NCBI RefSeq assembly: GCF_001645125.1
Contig: NZ_LXKA01000165.1
Location: 1 to 64,000, forward strand
DNA: 64,000 nucleotides
DNA from: Paraburkholderia ginsengiterrae
Lineage (GTDB): Bacteria; Pseudomonadota; Gammaproteobacteria; Burkholderiales; Burkholderiaceae
Direction of reading: 5' to 3'
In this document: one piece after another, positions 1 through 8,716 of the stretch
Layout: every line of letters starts with the position of its first letter
Position numbering within the stretch: position 1 is the first letter of the stretch
Translations under genes and position numbers: made by a program
The notes under the pieces: generated by a model
Databases searched by the model: none
The model's input: the letters and a program-made list of their open reading frames with translations, nothing else
What the model was told of the DNA's origin: nothing

Positions 1-329
1 ATGCGCGGCGAGGACGGGGGGTGCGCGGCGGCTGGGACGGCGGGTCTGTATTCGGCGGTACATGGGCGGGGGTACGGCCAGGGCGGTGGGGGCCGCGGAG
101 GCGGATATCGGCCGGGAGGGGCTGTGGGGCGACGAGGCGGGGGGAGTACCGCGGGAGGTGCGCTGGGCATGTGGGGGGGGGGGGGCGCGCGAGGTGGAGG
201 GCGAGGCAGACGACCGGGGTGGGGTAGCACGCAGAGGGCGGGCTGAGGGGCGGCGCGCCGAGGGAGGGGGCGCCGGGGGGGTGGCGGAGGGGGGGGGTGG
301 GCCAGGCGCGAGGCGGGGCGGTAAGGGGC
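1..329. other. Probable corrupted contig-end sequence
   Basis: The stretch is extremely G-rich with little C or T and long G runs (around 174-184 and 290-298). This strand bias is not seen elsewhere in the window. Clean RND-permease coding sequence begins abruptly near 330, yet the bases just before it do not encode the rest of that conserved C-terminus. The simplest reading is base-calling or assembly error at a contig end. No real gene should be called here; the open frames crossing it are by-products of composition. Confidence 0.7.
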
Positions 330-473
330 GGGCTGGTCGTGAGCCAGGTTTTTACGTTGTACACCACGCCGGTGATCTACCTGTACCTCGACCGGCTGCG
401 CGCGCGACTCGCGAGATGGTCAGCGCGCCTGCCGTGGAATCGCCGCGGCGAAGCACCCGAAACGAGCGCATGA
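330..473 (+). CDS. RND efflux permease, C-terminal fragment (MdtB/MdtC-like)
   Basis: About 47 codons in the frame of base 333 encode [20 protein letters not shown] followed by a basic tail, ending at TGA 471-473. The match to the last transmembrane helix and C-terminus of MdtB/MdtC-type RND drug-efflux permeases is strong. The stop overlaps the ATG of the next gene (ATGA at 470-473), the usual coupling of an RND pump to its outer-membrane channel. The rest of the gene is lost in the corrupted sequence upstream and beyond the window edge. The inner-membrane pump would use the proton gradient to export drugs or other toxic compounds; its substrate cannot be inferred. Confidence 0.75.
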   Translation, partial: GLVVSQVFTLYTTPVIYLYLDRLRARLARWSARLPWNRRGEAPETSA

Positions 474-1951
474 TGAAGACGACTTTCTCCGCCACACTGA
501 CCGGCGCGTTGCTGGCGTTGCCGGTGCTTTTTCTGGCCGGCTGCATGGTCGGCCCGGACTATCACCGGCCGCCCGTCGCCACGCCCGCCACATGGAAAGA
601 ACTGCCCGGCTGGACTGAGGCGCAACCCGCCGCCGAGAGCCCGAAAGGAAACTGGTGGACGGTATTCAACGACCCGCTGCTGGACGAACTCGAACCGCTC
701 GTGTCGGTGTCGAACCAGACCGTGCGCCAGGACTATGCGAACTACCAGCAGGCGCTCGCTGAAGTACGGCTCGCGCGCGCCGCGCTGTTTCCGACCATCG
801 GCGTGACCGGATCGGCGACCCGCGAACGGTCTTCAACAGGCAGCCTGAGCAGCAGCTCCAGCTTCGGCAATTTCCAGCGCGTGAACAACGCCGGCTCGCT
901 CGAGGCCAATGCGAGCTGGGCGCCCGACCTGTGGGGCCTCGTGCGCCGCAACATCGAGGAAAGCGCCGCGACCGCGCAGGCGAGCCAGGCGACGCTGGCG
1001 AACGCCACGCTCTCCGAGCAGATCGCGCTGGCCAACGCGGTCATCAATCTGCGCGTGACGGATGCGAATATCGATTTGCTCACGCGTACCGTCGACGAAT
1101 TCGGGCAATCGTTGCGCGTCGTTTCCGAGCAGGACAAGGCCGGCACTGTGCCGCCCTCCGATCTCGTCACCGCGCAGACGCAACTGGAGTCGGCCCAGTC
1201 GAGTCTGATTGCCTTGGGCGTGGCACGGGCCCAATACGTTCATGCGATGGCCGTGCTGGTCGGCAAGAATCCCGAAGAACTGGAGGTGCCGCACAACGTC
1301 AACCTGCCGACGCTGCCGTCCATTCCAGCCGGCGTCCCCTCCACGCTGCTCGAACGCCGGCCCGACATTACTACCGCCGAGCGCCAGATGGCGGCGCAAA
1401 ATGCCGCGATCGGCGTGGCTGTCGCGGCGTATTACCCGTCGGTTTCGCTCTCGGCGCTGGACGGTTTCACGCAGTCGCCGTTGTCCGGTTTGCTGCACGT
1501 CGCCAACTATGTCTGGTCATTGGGCGGCCAGGCGAGCGAGACGCTGTTCGACGGCGGTCAGCGCAGTGCGCAGGTCGATGCCGCAAAAGCCGCGTACGAC
1601 GCGGCGGTGGCCAACTACCGCGGCACGGTTCTGACAGCGTTCCAGGGCGTTGAGAACGACCTCGTGGGCTTGCGCGTCCTCGCGCAGCAAGCCGAGGTGC
1701 TGCAGCGCGCGGTCCGCGATGCGACGCGCGGAGCCGAGATCGCGCGCAATGAATATCAGGCGGGGACGGTCGACTATACGACGGTCGCAACAGCGCAGAC
1801 GAATCAGTTGAACCTTCAGCAGACAGCATTGAACGTGCAGCAAACACGCTTGCTCGATGCCGCGTCGCTGATCGGTGACCTGGGAGGCGGCTGGTCCAGC
1901 AGCGAGCTGGTCGATCCTCGTCAGCAGAAACAACTGAAGGTGTTGCCCTAG
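470..1951 (+). CDS. RND efflux outer-membrane lipoprotein, NodT/OprM family
   Basis: 493 residues, the normal length of the TolC-like outer-membrane channel of tripartite RND pumps. The signal peptide ends in a lipobox LFLAGC with Cys25, followed by MVGPDYHRP, the typical mature N-terminus of NodT-type lipoproteins. Two OEP repeat regions of long alpha-helices follow, with the family signature LLERRPDI near the middle. The start at ATG 470 (or the adjacent ATG 473) is chosen because it overlaps the stop of the permease and begins the signal peptide. A longer open frame running back to 62 passes through corrupted sequence and is rejected. It forms the periplasm-spanning exit duct for the upstream permease. 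Confidence 0.93.
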   Translation: MMKTTFSATLTGALLALPVLFLAGCMVGPDYHRPPVATPATWKELPGWTEAQPAAESPKGNWWTVFNDPLLDELEPLVSVSNQTVRQDYANYQQALAEVRLARAALFPTIGVTGSATRERSSTGSLSSSSSFGNFQRVNNAGSLEANASWAPDLWGLVRRNIEESAATAQASQATLANATLSEQIALANAVINLRVTDANIDLLTRTVDEFGQSLRVVSEQDKAGTVPPSDLVTAQTQLESAQSSLIALGVARAQYVHAMAVLVGKNPEELEVPHNVNLPTLPSIPAGVPSTLLERRPDITTAERQMAAQNAAIGVAVAAYYPSVSLSALDGFTQSPLSGLLHVANYVWSLGGQASETLFDGGQRSAQVDAAKAAYDAAVANYRGTVLTAFQGVENDLVGLRVLAQQAEVLQRAVRDATRGAEIARNEYQAGTVDYTTVATAQTNQLNLQQTALNVQQTRLLDAASLIGDLGGGWSSSELVDPRQQKQLKVLP

Positions 1952-1997
1952 TCCGGCGTTGCCGTTGCAACCGTCGGGCGGCGCATCTGCGCCTGTT

Positions 1998-2705
1998 TCA
2001 TTCCGGCGTCGGCTCCGCTTCGAGCCCCGACCAGCTGACGCTCGACACCCCCTTCTCCATGCTCAGGCGACTAGCGATGCTCTCCAGCTTGGACTGGTCC
2101 TTCGGATGCAGTTTGAGCGTCGCGGTCACTTCGATACGTTGTGGGTCGCCCTCGTAGTCCTGGCTGGTCAGACTCTGGAATGACAGCGGCGCGGAAGACA
2201 TTGAATTGGATAGTGCCGCGCGAATATGGATTTCGTCCGCTTCGCGGCAGACTACCGTCAGCGTGTATTCGCGTATGAGGTCGGCGGCCGATACCGGCGC
2301 GGTATTGATCGCGTGGCTGACTTCCCGCAGGACGGTATTCGTCAGCAGCACGATAGCGGTCCCGGCCACGGCGGGGCCGAAGTGCCCTGCCCCGCATAAA
2401 ACGCCGACGGCGGCTGAACACCAGAGCGTAGCGGCCGTGTTGATGCCCTGAATCGCCCCCTTGTCGCGCATGATGACGCCGCCGCCAAGGAAGCCGACGC
2501 CCGATACGACGTAGGAGGCAATTTGCGTGACCCCGGTCGTGCCATTTCCCGTCAGCACCCCGAGGGTGACAAAGAGACAGGCGCCGCTGGCCACTAGGGT
2601 AATCGTGCGCAGCCCCGCGGTGCGCTGGCGCATCTGGCGCTCGAGCCCAATCGCCACCCCGCAGGCGAAGGCAGCGAGCAGCCGCAAAGCAAAGTCCAAC
2701 GTCAT
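1998..2705 (-). CDS. MgtC/SapB family membrane protein
   Basis: 235 residues. The N-terminal half is the MgtC domain of four to five membrane helices with the conserved GVAIGLERQMRQRTAGLRT stretch and a later GGGVIMRDKGAIQGINTAA block. The C-terminal half is a soluble ACT-like domain, the full-length MgtC layout. MgtC proteins are tied to growth in low magnesium and to control of F-type ATPase in other bacteria; they are not proven transporters. The start is the ATG at 2705 (MTLDFALR); an upstream in-frame start would overlap the hairpin after the NRAMP gene. It follows the NRAMP gene on the same strand, so the pair may serve divalent-cation homeostasis. Confidence 0.88.
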   Translation of the reverse strand: MTLDFALRLLAAFACGVAIGLERQMRQRTAGLRTITLVASGACLFVTLGVLTGNGTTGVTQIASYVVSGVGFLGGGVIMRDKGAIQGINTAATLWCSAAVGVLCGAGHFGPAVAGTAIVLLTNTVLREVSHAINTAPVSAADLIREYTLTVVCREADEIHIRAALSNSMSSAPLSFQSLTSQDYEGDPQRIEVTATLKLHPKDQSKLESIASRLSMEKGVSSVSWSGLEAEPTPE

Positions 2706-2735
2706 GGCGCCCCTGTTCGTTTCGTATGGCAGGTG

Positions 2736-2769
2736 ACCCGGTTTGCCGCTAACAGGAGGCAAACCGGGT
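2736..2769 (-). terminator. Perfect 12-bp inverted repeat after the NRAMP gene
   Basis: ACCCGGTTTGCC at 2736-2747 pairs perfectly with GGCAAACCGGGT at 2758-2769, leaving a 10-base loop. It lies 24 bases past the NRAMP stop and just upstream of the MgtC start. No T-tract follows on the minus strand, so it may be a partial terminator or processing stem that lowers MgtC expression relative to NRAMP. Confidence 0.5.
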
Positions 2770-2792
2770 ACGACACGCGTCCTGCGTCTATT

Positions 2793-4439
2793 TTATTTGA
2801 GCACCATCATCTGCACGACCTTCACGACCACGAGTCCAACCGCCAGCACGAGGTAGCCGCGCAGCACGCCCATCCAGACGCGCTTGGCCAGCGTCAGATT
2901 CGGCGGCGGCAGGTCTTCCAGCGGCGGCATGCGCCACGTATCGCGAGCATTCTTCGGATACGTTTGCACCTCTGCCTCCGCGGTTTGGCGACGGAGTCTG
3001 CGGATCCCGGCGGTGCCGGCGAAGCCAAAGATGGCCAGCAGTGTTCCGCCGGCGAGCGTTTCCAGAATCGTTTCGCCGGTGATGTCCGGGTAGACGACCG
3101 AAGCGGTCAGAATGATGGACAGCATCACCAGCACCCAGATCACGGCGCCGGTGAACAGGTTGAGCCGCTTCGAGTTGACCCACGGACCCAGCACGGCCTT
3201 GTCGTTGCACAGCAGCAGCAGAAACACCGTGGCGCTAGGCAGCAGGACACCCGCGAGCGTCTGCACGGCTTCCGTCAGCAAACCAAGCGGGCTGCCCGGA
3301 ATCAGCACCAGCGCTGCGGCGGCGGCCACAATGCCGAAGTAGACGATATAGAAACCCTTGGCGTCCGACACCGGACGATGCAGCGAGTGGCGAATCTTGA
3401 AGACGTCGCCAATGGCGTAGGCCGTGGACAACGACACCGCCGCCGCGCCGATGATGCAGGCATCGAGCAGTGCCACCGCGAAGAGCGTGGCCGAGGTGCG
3501 GCCCGCGTACTTTTCCAGCCCGCCGATCACGCCGCCTGCGTCCGTGAAATTGCCGAACTCGGGCTTGCCGGCATACAGCGCCGCGCAGAACGAAATCATC
3601 GCCACCGCGCCGATCAGCACGAACACAATGCCAATCCACAGGTCGGCCTTTTCGTACTTCATGAAGCGCGGCGTGATGCGCTTGTCCACCACGTAGCTCT
3701 GCTGGAAGAACAACTGCCACGGCGCGACCGTCGTGCCGACAATGCCGATGACGAGCAGCATCACGTCGCTCAGCTTCGAATGGGCGGGCCAGTTCGGGAT
3801 GAGGAAATCGCGCGTCATCTGGCTAACCGGCGGATGAATCGACACCAGCACGGGCACCAGCAGCAGACTCATCACGCACAGCACCACGGCGAAGCGCTCG
3901 AACCGTCTGAAGTTGCCCGTACTGACCGCGGCCATGGTCAGCGCGGCCGCAATGCAGACGCCGAAAATCTTTGAAATGCCGAAGAAGTCGAGCACGAAGG
4001 TGATGCCGATGAACTCGGTCACGATGGTCAGCGCGTTCAGAATGAACAGGTCGACGACGCTGAAGGCGCCCCAGAACTTGCCGAAGCGTTCGAAGATGAG
4101 ACGCGCGTGTCCGACACCGGTCACCGCGCCAAGGCGCAGCACCATTTCCTGATTGACGAACAGCACCGGCACGAGCAGCAGCATGGTCCACAGCAGCGTG
4201 GTGCCATAGTTCTGCCCAGCCTGCGTATAGGTGCCGAAAGCGCCCGCGTCGTTGTCGCCGACCATCACGATCAGCCCCGGACCGAGGATGGCGAGCAGCG
4301 TACGGAAACGCGCCCACCAGTTGGTGCGCGGCGCGGTGTCGTGGTGGGCGATGGTGCCCAAGGCCCCTTTGATGTCGCCAAGGTGCGCGGTGTCGAGCAC
4401 GGCGCTGCGTGGCGGCGAAACGTTAGCTGGAGTGGCCAT
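2793..4439 (-). CDS. Divergent NRAMP-family metal ion transporter
   Basis: 548 residues with about eleven hydrophobic helices, the NRAMP (SLC11) fold. The first helix carries GDNDAGAF (D62-N63-D64) where classical Mn/Fe transporters have DPGN. The sixth-helix position reads TTVAPWQ (A239-P240-W241) instead of the metal-binding MPH. The substrate is therefore probably not Mn2+ or Fe2+ by the classical site; magnesium-transporting NRAMP relatives also lack the canonical residues. The start at 4439 (MATPANV) is preceded by AGGGA; the frame stays open for 61 more codons upstream without helices. The hydrophilic C-terminal stretch before the last helix is longer than usual. The MgtC-like gene follows on the same strand, supporting a Mg2+ or general cation role by inference. 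Confidence 0.88.
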   Translation of the reverse strand: MATPANVSPPRSAVLDTAHLGDIKGALGTIAHHDTAPRTNWWARFRTLLAILGPGLIVMVGDNDAGAFGTYTQAGQNYGTTLLWTMLLLVPVLFVNQEMVLRLGAVTGVGHARLIFERFGKFWGAFSVVDLFILNALTIVTEFIGITFVLDFFGISKIFGVCIAAALTMAAVSTGNFRRFERFAVVLCVMSLLLVPVLVSIHPPVSQMTRDFLIPNWPAHSKLSDVMLLVIGIVGTTVAPWQLFFQQSYVVDKRITPRFMKYEKADLWIGIVFVLIGAVAMISFCAALYAGKPEFGNFTDAGGVIGGLEKYAGRTSATLFAVALLDACIIGAAAVSLSTAYAIGDVFKIRHSLHRPVSDAKGFYIVYFGIVAAAAALVLIPGSPLGLLTEAVQTLAGVLLPSATVFLLLLCNDKAVLGPWVNSKRLNLFTGAVIWVLVMLSIILTASVVYPDITGETILETLAGGTLLAIFGFAGTAGIRRLRRQTAEAEVQTYPKNARDTWRMPPLEDLPPPNLTLAKRVWMGVLRGYLVLAVGLVVVKVVQMMVLK

Positions 4440-4557
4440 TTTTATGGTTTCCCTGATTCTGTTTGTTGAAAGGAAATTGCGCGGCTCCGGCATACGTAAA
4501 GGCGTGTACCGTCGACAGACAGCGTCGCTTGCGTATGACGGATAAGAGCGCGCGAAA

Positions 4558-4707
4558 CTACGAAGCGTGCGAAACGAGCGATTTGAGGCGATGCCAGAAT
4601 GCGGCGAACCCGTGCGGTTCACTGGCGTGCAACGCCAGCATGGCGTTGTAGTGCGTACGCGATTCTTCGACGTGCGGCAGATTAGAAAGAAGGAGTCCGA
4701 AGTTCAT
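4558..4707 (-). CDS. Small 49-residue protein upstream of NRAMP
   Basis: The ATG at 4707 has a good Shine-Dalgarno (CGGAGA, about 8 bases upstream). The peptide starts MNFGLLLSNLPHVEESRTHY and is mildly amphipathic without a clear membrane helix or signal peptide. I do not recognise it. It ends 118 bases before the NRAMP start on the same strand, so it could be a translated leader or a small partner. The good ribosome site is the main reason to list it. Confidence 0.45.
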   Translation of the reverse strand: MNFGLLLSNLPHVEESRTHYNAMLALHASEPHGFAAFWHRLKSLVSHAS

Positions 4708-4761
4708 GTTATTTCTCCGAGCGTTTGGCTTGACGCGTTTTTGCGGAAAGCCAGCAGACAC

Positions 4762-5418
4762 GGAGGCCGGGCATGCTATGCGCGCGGCGACGAACGTCTA
4801 CTCGCTTTCCTTAGACAAAGGTAAAGGTGAGTGGCATAAGGGATAACTGTCACTGTCCGGCATGGCGGCTCCTTATCGGCGCTTGGCGCGCTTGGTGCGC
4901 GTGCTGCTGCCTGTTTGCAACGCACGTGCTGATCCACGCGTTGGCCCGCGCCTGTGATTCGAACAGGCGCGAACGAACGCTGCCGCGAGTGAACGCTCGC
5001 GACGCGATGCCATATGGACGAGCGTTATCGCTGCGGCCAGATGACGCTAATCAGGGTGCACGGAGAGAATGAACTGCGGCGCGCACCGTCTGCCTGCTGG
5101 CAAGACGGCGGCTGTGATGAGGGAGCGCGGACGTCCTGCCGGTCAGGCAGCGAAACTATTCGAAGGTCGACTACTGCAAGAGTCCAAGGCGTCAGCCCCA
5201 TTTGTGAAGATTTTTAAATTTTAGGTGGCGCTTTTAAACGAAGTCAACAGAATTCGCTAAGCAGAGCAAATATTATTTCCGGAGCGTCAAATCTTTCGAA
5301 ATGAAAGAATTAATGGCGGATGCCATCGCATCGATGCGGACAGCAACGTAGGGCGGGATTGTCGCTGCGACGAATGTGGCGGAAAAGTCGGCGTTCGGCA
5401 TTTTTGCGCTTTTTTTAC
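4762..5418. other. Long intergenic region with several perfect hairpins
   Basis: No convincing gene. Strong stems are present: CGCGCCTGT 4947-4955 with ACAGGCGCG 4963-4971 (7-base loop); CGCGAG 4984-4989 with CTCGCG 4996-5001; a nested hairpin 5086-5108 (CCGTCT/AGACGG with inner GCC/GGC); and CTGCC 5136-5140 with GGCAG 5146-5150. An AT-rich stretch at 5210-5280 would suit a promoter for either side. The density of stems suggests a structured RNA or the long leader of the leftward NRAMP transcript. I could not match it to yybP-ykoY, M-box, ykkC or cobalamin consensus by eye. Confidence 0.4.
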
Positions 5419-5448
5419 TTGCCGTTTGACACAAGTGCCGAATACAAT
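5419..5448 (+). promoter_or_regulatory. Sigma-70-type promoter for the leader peptide
   Basis: TTGCCG at 5419-5424 and TACAAT at 5443-5448 are 18 bp apart. Transcription would begin near 5455, just upstream of the leader peptide. A TTGACA at 5426-5431 also lies here but is only 11 bp from the same -10. Confidence 0.5.
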
Positions 5449-5477
5449 CCGCCCCGTCTTATCAAAAGGAGTCCCTC

Positions 5478-5543
5478 GTGGACACATGCTCTAGTAGTGG
5501 AAGTCCGATGCCGGTCCATGCCGGCGTAGTCACCGCGAGATAG
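5478..5543 (+). CDS. Candidate 21-residue leader peptide
   Basis: A GTG start at 5478 follows AGGAG (5467-5471) at 6 bases, an excellent ribosome site. The peptide begins MDTCSSSGSP and ends VVTAR before TAG 5541-5543. It is followed by hairpin-rich RNA and then a small membrane-protein gene, the usual layout of a regulatory upstream ORF. It lacks the single-amino-acid run of classical attenuators but has a PMP segment and a stop directly after TAR, so stalling control is possible. It is too short for ordinary gene finders. Confidence 0.6.
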   Translation: MDTCSSSGSPMPVHAGVVTAR

Positions 5544-5722
5544 CCGCAGCAGGGTCACTCCTTCGCCGCTAACTCGCTTTGTTCGGGTTAGCGCGCTTCA
5601 TCACCGACCGGCTTTCTGCCGGTCCGTCAGCAGCACGCTCCCTCTGTTTGACCGCTTTTCGCAACCGCGCTTGCGAGACGCCGTCACGTCTTCATACGTC
5701 GCCTGGCTTTGCCGGGCTGGAC
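5544..5722 (+). promoter_or_regulatory. Structured 5' leader RNA
   Basis: Between the leader peptide and the next gene, GCTAAC/GTTAGC (about 5569-5593) and GACCGG/CCGGTC (about 5607-5625) form clean stems, followed by further pairing around 5660-5720. The ribosome site of the downstream gene (GGGAG 5723-5727) lies at the end of this region. This suggests translation- or structure-based control; no known riboswitch class was recognised. Confidence 0.45.
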
Positions 5723-5734
5723 GGGAGTGAGCCT

Positions 5735-6160
5735 ATGTTCTTCGCTTCGTTTGTTACCTATTTCAAGGGCGGATTTGCTGCCCCGCGCGGCGACACCGCC
5801 GCTGCCCGGCTGCTGCCATTGGGCGCTCGTGAAAACCTGGCCGTGCGCTTGACCGGCTATGCCGCGAGAGCCCATTTTCTCGTCGCGCCGTCCATCACTT
5901 CGACGACTGCCGCCCATGCCGGCGGCGTCCCGCAGTCGGCCCGCGCCCGCCGTTTCGCCACCGATCCGCTGCGCCGCGCCGGTAAAACCGTAGCGCGCGC
6001 CGCACTGCGCGTGGCCTATGCCGGCAGCCCGCTGACACCAACCGGCTACGCCATTCTGGCGCTGACGGTCGCCGCGGTCGCGCTGGTCGCGATGTTGTCC
6101 AGCTCGTCGCTTGGCGACGAGCTGGGCCGTGCGATGCGATTGAGCTGGTGGTTCTCCTGA
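5735..6160 (+). CDS. Small single-pass membrane protein, unknown
   Basis: 141 residues. ATG 5735 follows GGGAG at 7 bases; an upstream in-frame ATG at 5579 would run through the leader stems and lacks a ribosome site. The N-terminus MFFASFVTYFKGG is amphipathic. The middle is Arg/Ala-rich. One clear membrane helix lies near residues 103-121, and the last residues are RLSWWFS. I do not recognise the family. The leader peptide and the following porin gene, 93 bases downstream, suggest one regulated transcript for envelope or transport functions. Confidence 0.6.
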   Translation: MFFASFVTYFKGGFAAPRGDTAAARLLPLGARENLAVRLTGYAARAHFLVAPSITSTTAAHAGGVPQSARARRFATDPLRRAGKTVARAALRVAYAGSPLTPTGYAILALTVAAVALVAMLSSSSLGDELGRAMRLSWWFS

Positions 6161-6253
6161 ATCGGGGCCGCATTCACGGTCCCGCCACACGTCTCGTGTC
6201 ATATCCCTCGATGAGCAGATTCTCTCTGCCCTATAACCTGGCTGCCACTTGTT

Positions 6254-7756
6254 ATGAAGAAAAACCTGAAGACCAAACTGCTGCTGTCCGGTGGCCCTCT
6301 CGGCCTGACCTGCGTGCTGTCCCTCGGCGTGGTGCCGCCCGCCTTCGCCCAGGCGGCCGGCGAGGGAACGCCCGCCGCCACGCCGGCTCAGAGCGAAGCG
6401 CCGGCATCCCCCGCCGGCACAGCTGACGCAGCCAAAGCGGACCAGGCGCCGCCGGCACCGACCGGCTTCTGGGACCGCTCCAACCTGTTCGGCGACATGG
6501 GCGGGCTGCGTCCGTGGCTTGGCAACTATGGGGTCACCTTCAACCTGTCGGAAACCAGCGAGTACCTGAACAACCTGTCAGGCGGGACGAAGCGCGGCGG
6601 CGCTTACGACGGCCTGACCCAGTTCGGCCTGGTGGTCGACACGGGTAAGGCCATCGGCCTGCCGGGCGGCACCTTCAACGTGTCGGGCCTGCAGATTCAC
6701 GGCACCAACCTGACCCAGCGCAACCTGCAGACCCTGCAAACGGCGACCGGCATCGAGGCGGATGCGACGACGAGACTGTGGGAACTCTGGTACCAGCAGA
6801 CCCTGTTCGGCGGCAAGGCCGACGTGAAGATCGGGCAGCAGAGTCTCGACCAGGAATTCATGACCAGCCAGTACGCCGCCACCTTCATGAACGCGACGTT
6901 CGGCTGGCCGGTGCTGCCATCCACCGACATGCCTGCGGGCGGTCCGGCTTATCCGTTGTCGTCGCTCGGGCTGCGCGTGCGGGCCACCCCCGCGGATGCG
7001 TGGACGGTGCTGGCCGGCGTGTTCGACGGCAATCCGGCGGGCAACGGGATTGGCGATCCGCAGAAGCTGAACGCGCACGGCACCAATTTCAACCTGCATG
7101 ACAGCGCCCTGTTCATCGGCGAGGTGCAGTACGCGATCAACCAGCCGCCGGCCAACCCGTCGGACGCGAAACCCACAGGTTTGCCGGGCACCTACAAGCT
7201 GGGCTTCTGGTACAACACCGGCAATTTCGCCGATCAGCAGTTCGACAACACAGGGCTATCGCTCGCGAATCCGGCGAGCACCGGCGTGCCCCGCAGTCAC
7301 CGCGGCGACTACAGCTTCTACGCGGTGGCCGACCAGATGGTCTGGCGTGCGGGCCCGGACAGTCCGCAATCGCTGGGCGTATTCGCCCGAATCATGGGCG
7401 CGCCTGGCGATCGCAACCTGGTCGACCTGGGGATGAACGTCGGCGTGACGCTGAAGGCGCCGTTCAAGGGACGCGACAACGACACCGTCGGGCTGGCTGT
7501 CGGCTACGCGAAGATTGGTTCACATGCGCAGAACCTGGCAAGCGACACGGCTGCGTTCACGCCGGGCTACCCATCGCGCAGCGCGGAAACCATCCTTGAA
7601 GCGACCTATCAGTATCAGGTCACGCCGTGGTGGCAGATGCAGGCAGACTTCCAGTACGCGTTCCGCCCGGCCGGCGGTATTCCGAACCCGGAGAACCCTT
7701 CGCAGCGCATCGGCAACGAAGCGGTTGTCGGGATTCGCACGGTCGTTACCTTCTAA
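6254..7756 (+). CDS. OprB-family carbohydrate-selective porin
   Basis: 500 residues with a Sec signal peptide ending near PPAFAQA, then an Ala/Pro-rich linker and an OprB barrel. Family features are FWDRSNLFGDMGGLRPWLGN at the domain start, the LWELWYQQ segment, and a C-terminus ending in GIRTVVTF with terminal aromatic residue. OprB porins let sugars and related small solutes cross the outer membrane. The start codon has no strong ribosome site, consistent with coupling to the gene upstream. The substrate is not evident because no sugar genes lie nearby. Confidence 0.9.
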   Translation: MKKNLKTKLLLSGGPLGLTCVLSLGVVPPAFAQAAGEGTPAATPAQSEAPASPAGTADAAKADQAPPAPTGFWDRSNLFGDMGGLRPWLGNYGVTFNLSETSEYLNNLSGGTKRGGAYDGLTQFGLVVDTGKAIGLPGGTFNVSGLQIHGTNLTQRNLQTLQTATGIEADATTRLWELWYQQTLFGGKADVKIGQQSLDQEFMTSQYAATFMNATFGWPVLPSTDMPAGGPAYPLSSLGLRVRATPADAWTVLAGVFDGNPAGNGIGDPQKLNAHGTNFNLHDSALFIGEVQYAINQPPANPSDAKPTGLPGTYKLGFWYNTGNFADQQFDNTGLSLANPASTGVPRSHRGDYSFYAVADQMVWRAGPDSPQSLGVFARIMGAPGDRNLVDLGMNVGVTLKAPFKGRDNDTVGLAVGYAKIGSHAQNLASDTAAFTPGYPSRSAETILEATYQYQVTPWWQMQADFQYAFRPAGGIPNPENPSQRIGNEAVVGIRTVVTF

Positions 7757-7773
7757 GCGGTCTTGTCGAATTC

Positions 7774-7830
7774 GCCCGGCATCAAGCGCAAGAATATGCA
7801 TAGGATTGCAAACTTGATTCGATGCCGGGC
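7774..7830. terminator. Inverted repeat between convergent genes
   Basis: GCCCGGCATC at 7774-7783 pairs perfectly with GATGCCGGGC at 7821-7830, with a 37-base loop. Its place between the porin stop (7756) and the convergent stop at 7841 suits a bidirectional terminator, although the loop is long and there is no T-tract. Confidence 0.35.
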
Positions 7831-7840
7831 CGAGGCTCGA

Positions 7841-8716
7841 CTACAGATGCAACCAGTACATCTCGGGAATGGCGCGGTCCTCTGCTGATAGATAGGGATT
7901 GTCGATCCAGATCAGCTTTCTGCCGCCCAGGTTAGAACGCTTCAGCCCGTTCTGGATATACGGGTGCGAGTTGAACAGCTTCAGATACGAGCCGTCGCGC
8001 CACGCGGCCGCGAAGCCGCGTGCGATCGTCGCAGCCAGCAGCGCGTGGTTCGGTGACACGTAGAAAAGAAAATCCGAACGATAGCCCAGCAGCAAACGGT
8101 TCTCGACGGCGAGGTGCGGCTCCGTCGACAGGTGCGAATCCAGTTCCGGATAGGCCTCGATCACGCCGCGCGGAAAATAGTCGACCCGCCGGCCTTCGAG
8201 CATGCGGAAGATCGTCTCGTAGGTGGAAGGCGTCTGCACGGGAAGCCCCGCGTTGCGCATGATGTCCGTGTCGATCCAGCCGAGGCCCTGCACGCCCGTC
8301 ATCGACCGGAGGTCCTCGAGGGTGTCGATCCGGTCGAAATCCGCCTGACGGTCCTGCCGGATCAGAAACACCCGATATCCGATCAGGCCCCGGTGAATCG
8401 GAATATGCACGACATTCAACCCACGCTCGGCCCGAGCCTCCATGCTCGTCCAGTGCAGGTTGATCGTGTTTCCCGACGCGAGTTCGGCAAGCGCCCTGGT
8501 GCGCTCCATGACGATTTCGACCTGGCGCGCGGTATAGGACGCGTTGGCGGCCTTCATGGCGATATCGAGCGTCGCCAGTGCGAACGCCGCGTGCACGTCC
8601 CGGCCTGGCCGGATCTGCGGGTAGACGATTTCGAAATGCCCAGCCGGTGCGGCCCGAGCGGCGAGCGCCGCTCCCGCGGCACCCGCAGCCGCGAAGATAA
8701 AACGCCTGCGATGCAT
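7841..8716 (-). CDS. Periplasmic solute-binding-like protein, Tat-type signal
   Basis: 291 residues. The N-terminus MHRRRFIFAAAGAAGAA has a basic region and Ala-rich core compatible with a Tat or Sec signal. The rest resembles a type-II periplasmic binding fold (transporter substrate-binding domain, family 3). No permease or ATPase lies nearby. It sits 155 bases downstream of a response regulator and two hybrid kinases on the same strand, so a role as ligand sensor for that system, rather than in uptake, is plausible. The ligand is unknown. Confidence 0.7.
   Translation of the reverse strand: MHRRRFIFAAAGAAGAALAARAAPAGHFEIVYPQIRPGRDVHAAFALATLDIAMKAANASYTARQVEIVMERTRALAELASGNTINLHWTSMEARAERGLNVVHIPIHRGLIGYRVFLIRQDRQADFDRIDTLEDLRSMTGVQGLGWIDTDIMRNAGLPVQTPSTYETIFRMLEGRRVDYFPRGVIEAYPELDSHLSTEPHLAVENRLLLGYRSDFLFYVSPNHALLAATIARGFAAAWRDGSYLKLFNSHPYIQNGLKRSNLGGRKLIWIDNPYLSAEDRAIPEMYWLHL

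Noticed and set aside
62-469. Upstream extension of the efflux lipoprotein frame
   Set aside because: It runs through the corrupted G-rich sequence and the permease tail; the signal peptide begins at 470.
2733-3974. 413-codon plus-strand frame opposite the NRAMP gene
   Set aside because: Antisense shadow of a high-GC gene; His/Arg/Gln-rich with no domain or ribosome site.
4947-4971. tRNA T-arm-like GATTCGAA inside a stem
   Set aside because: No acceptor, D or anticodon arms can be assembled around it; it is only a hairpin loop.
4440-5210. yybP-ykoY manganese or M-box riboswitch for the NRAMP gene
   Set aside because: The conserved core sequences of these classes are not visible, although the region is structured.
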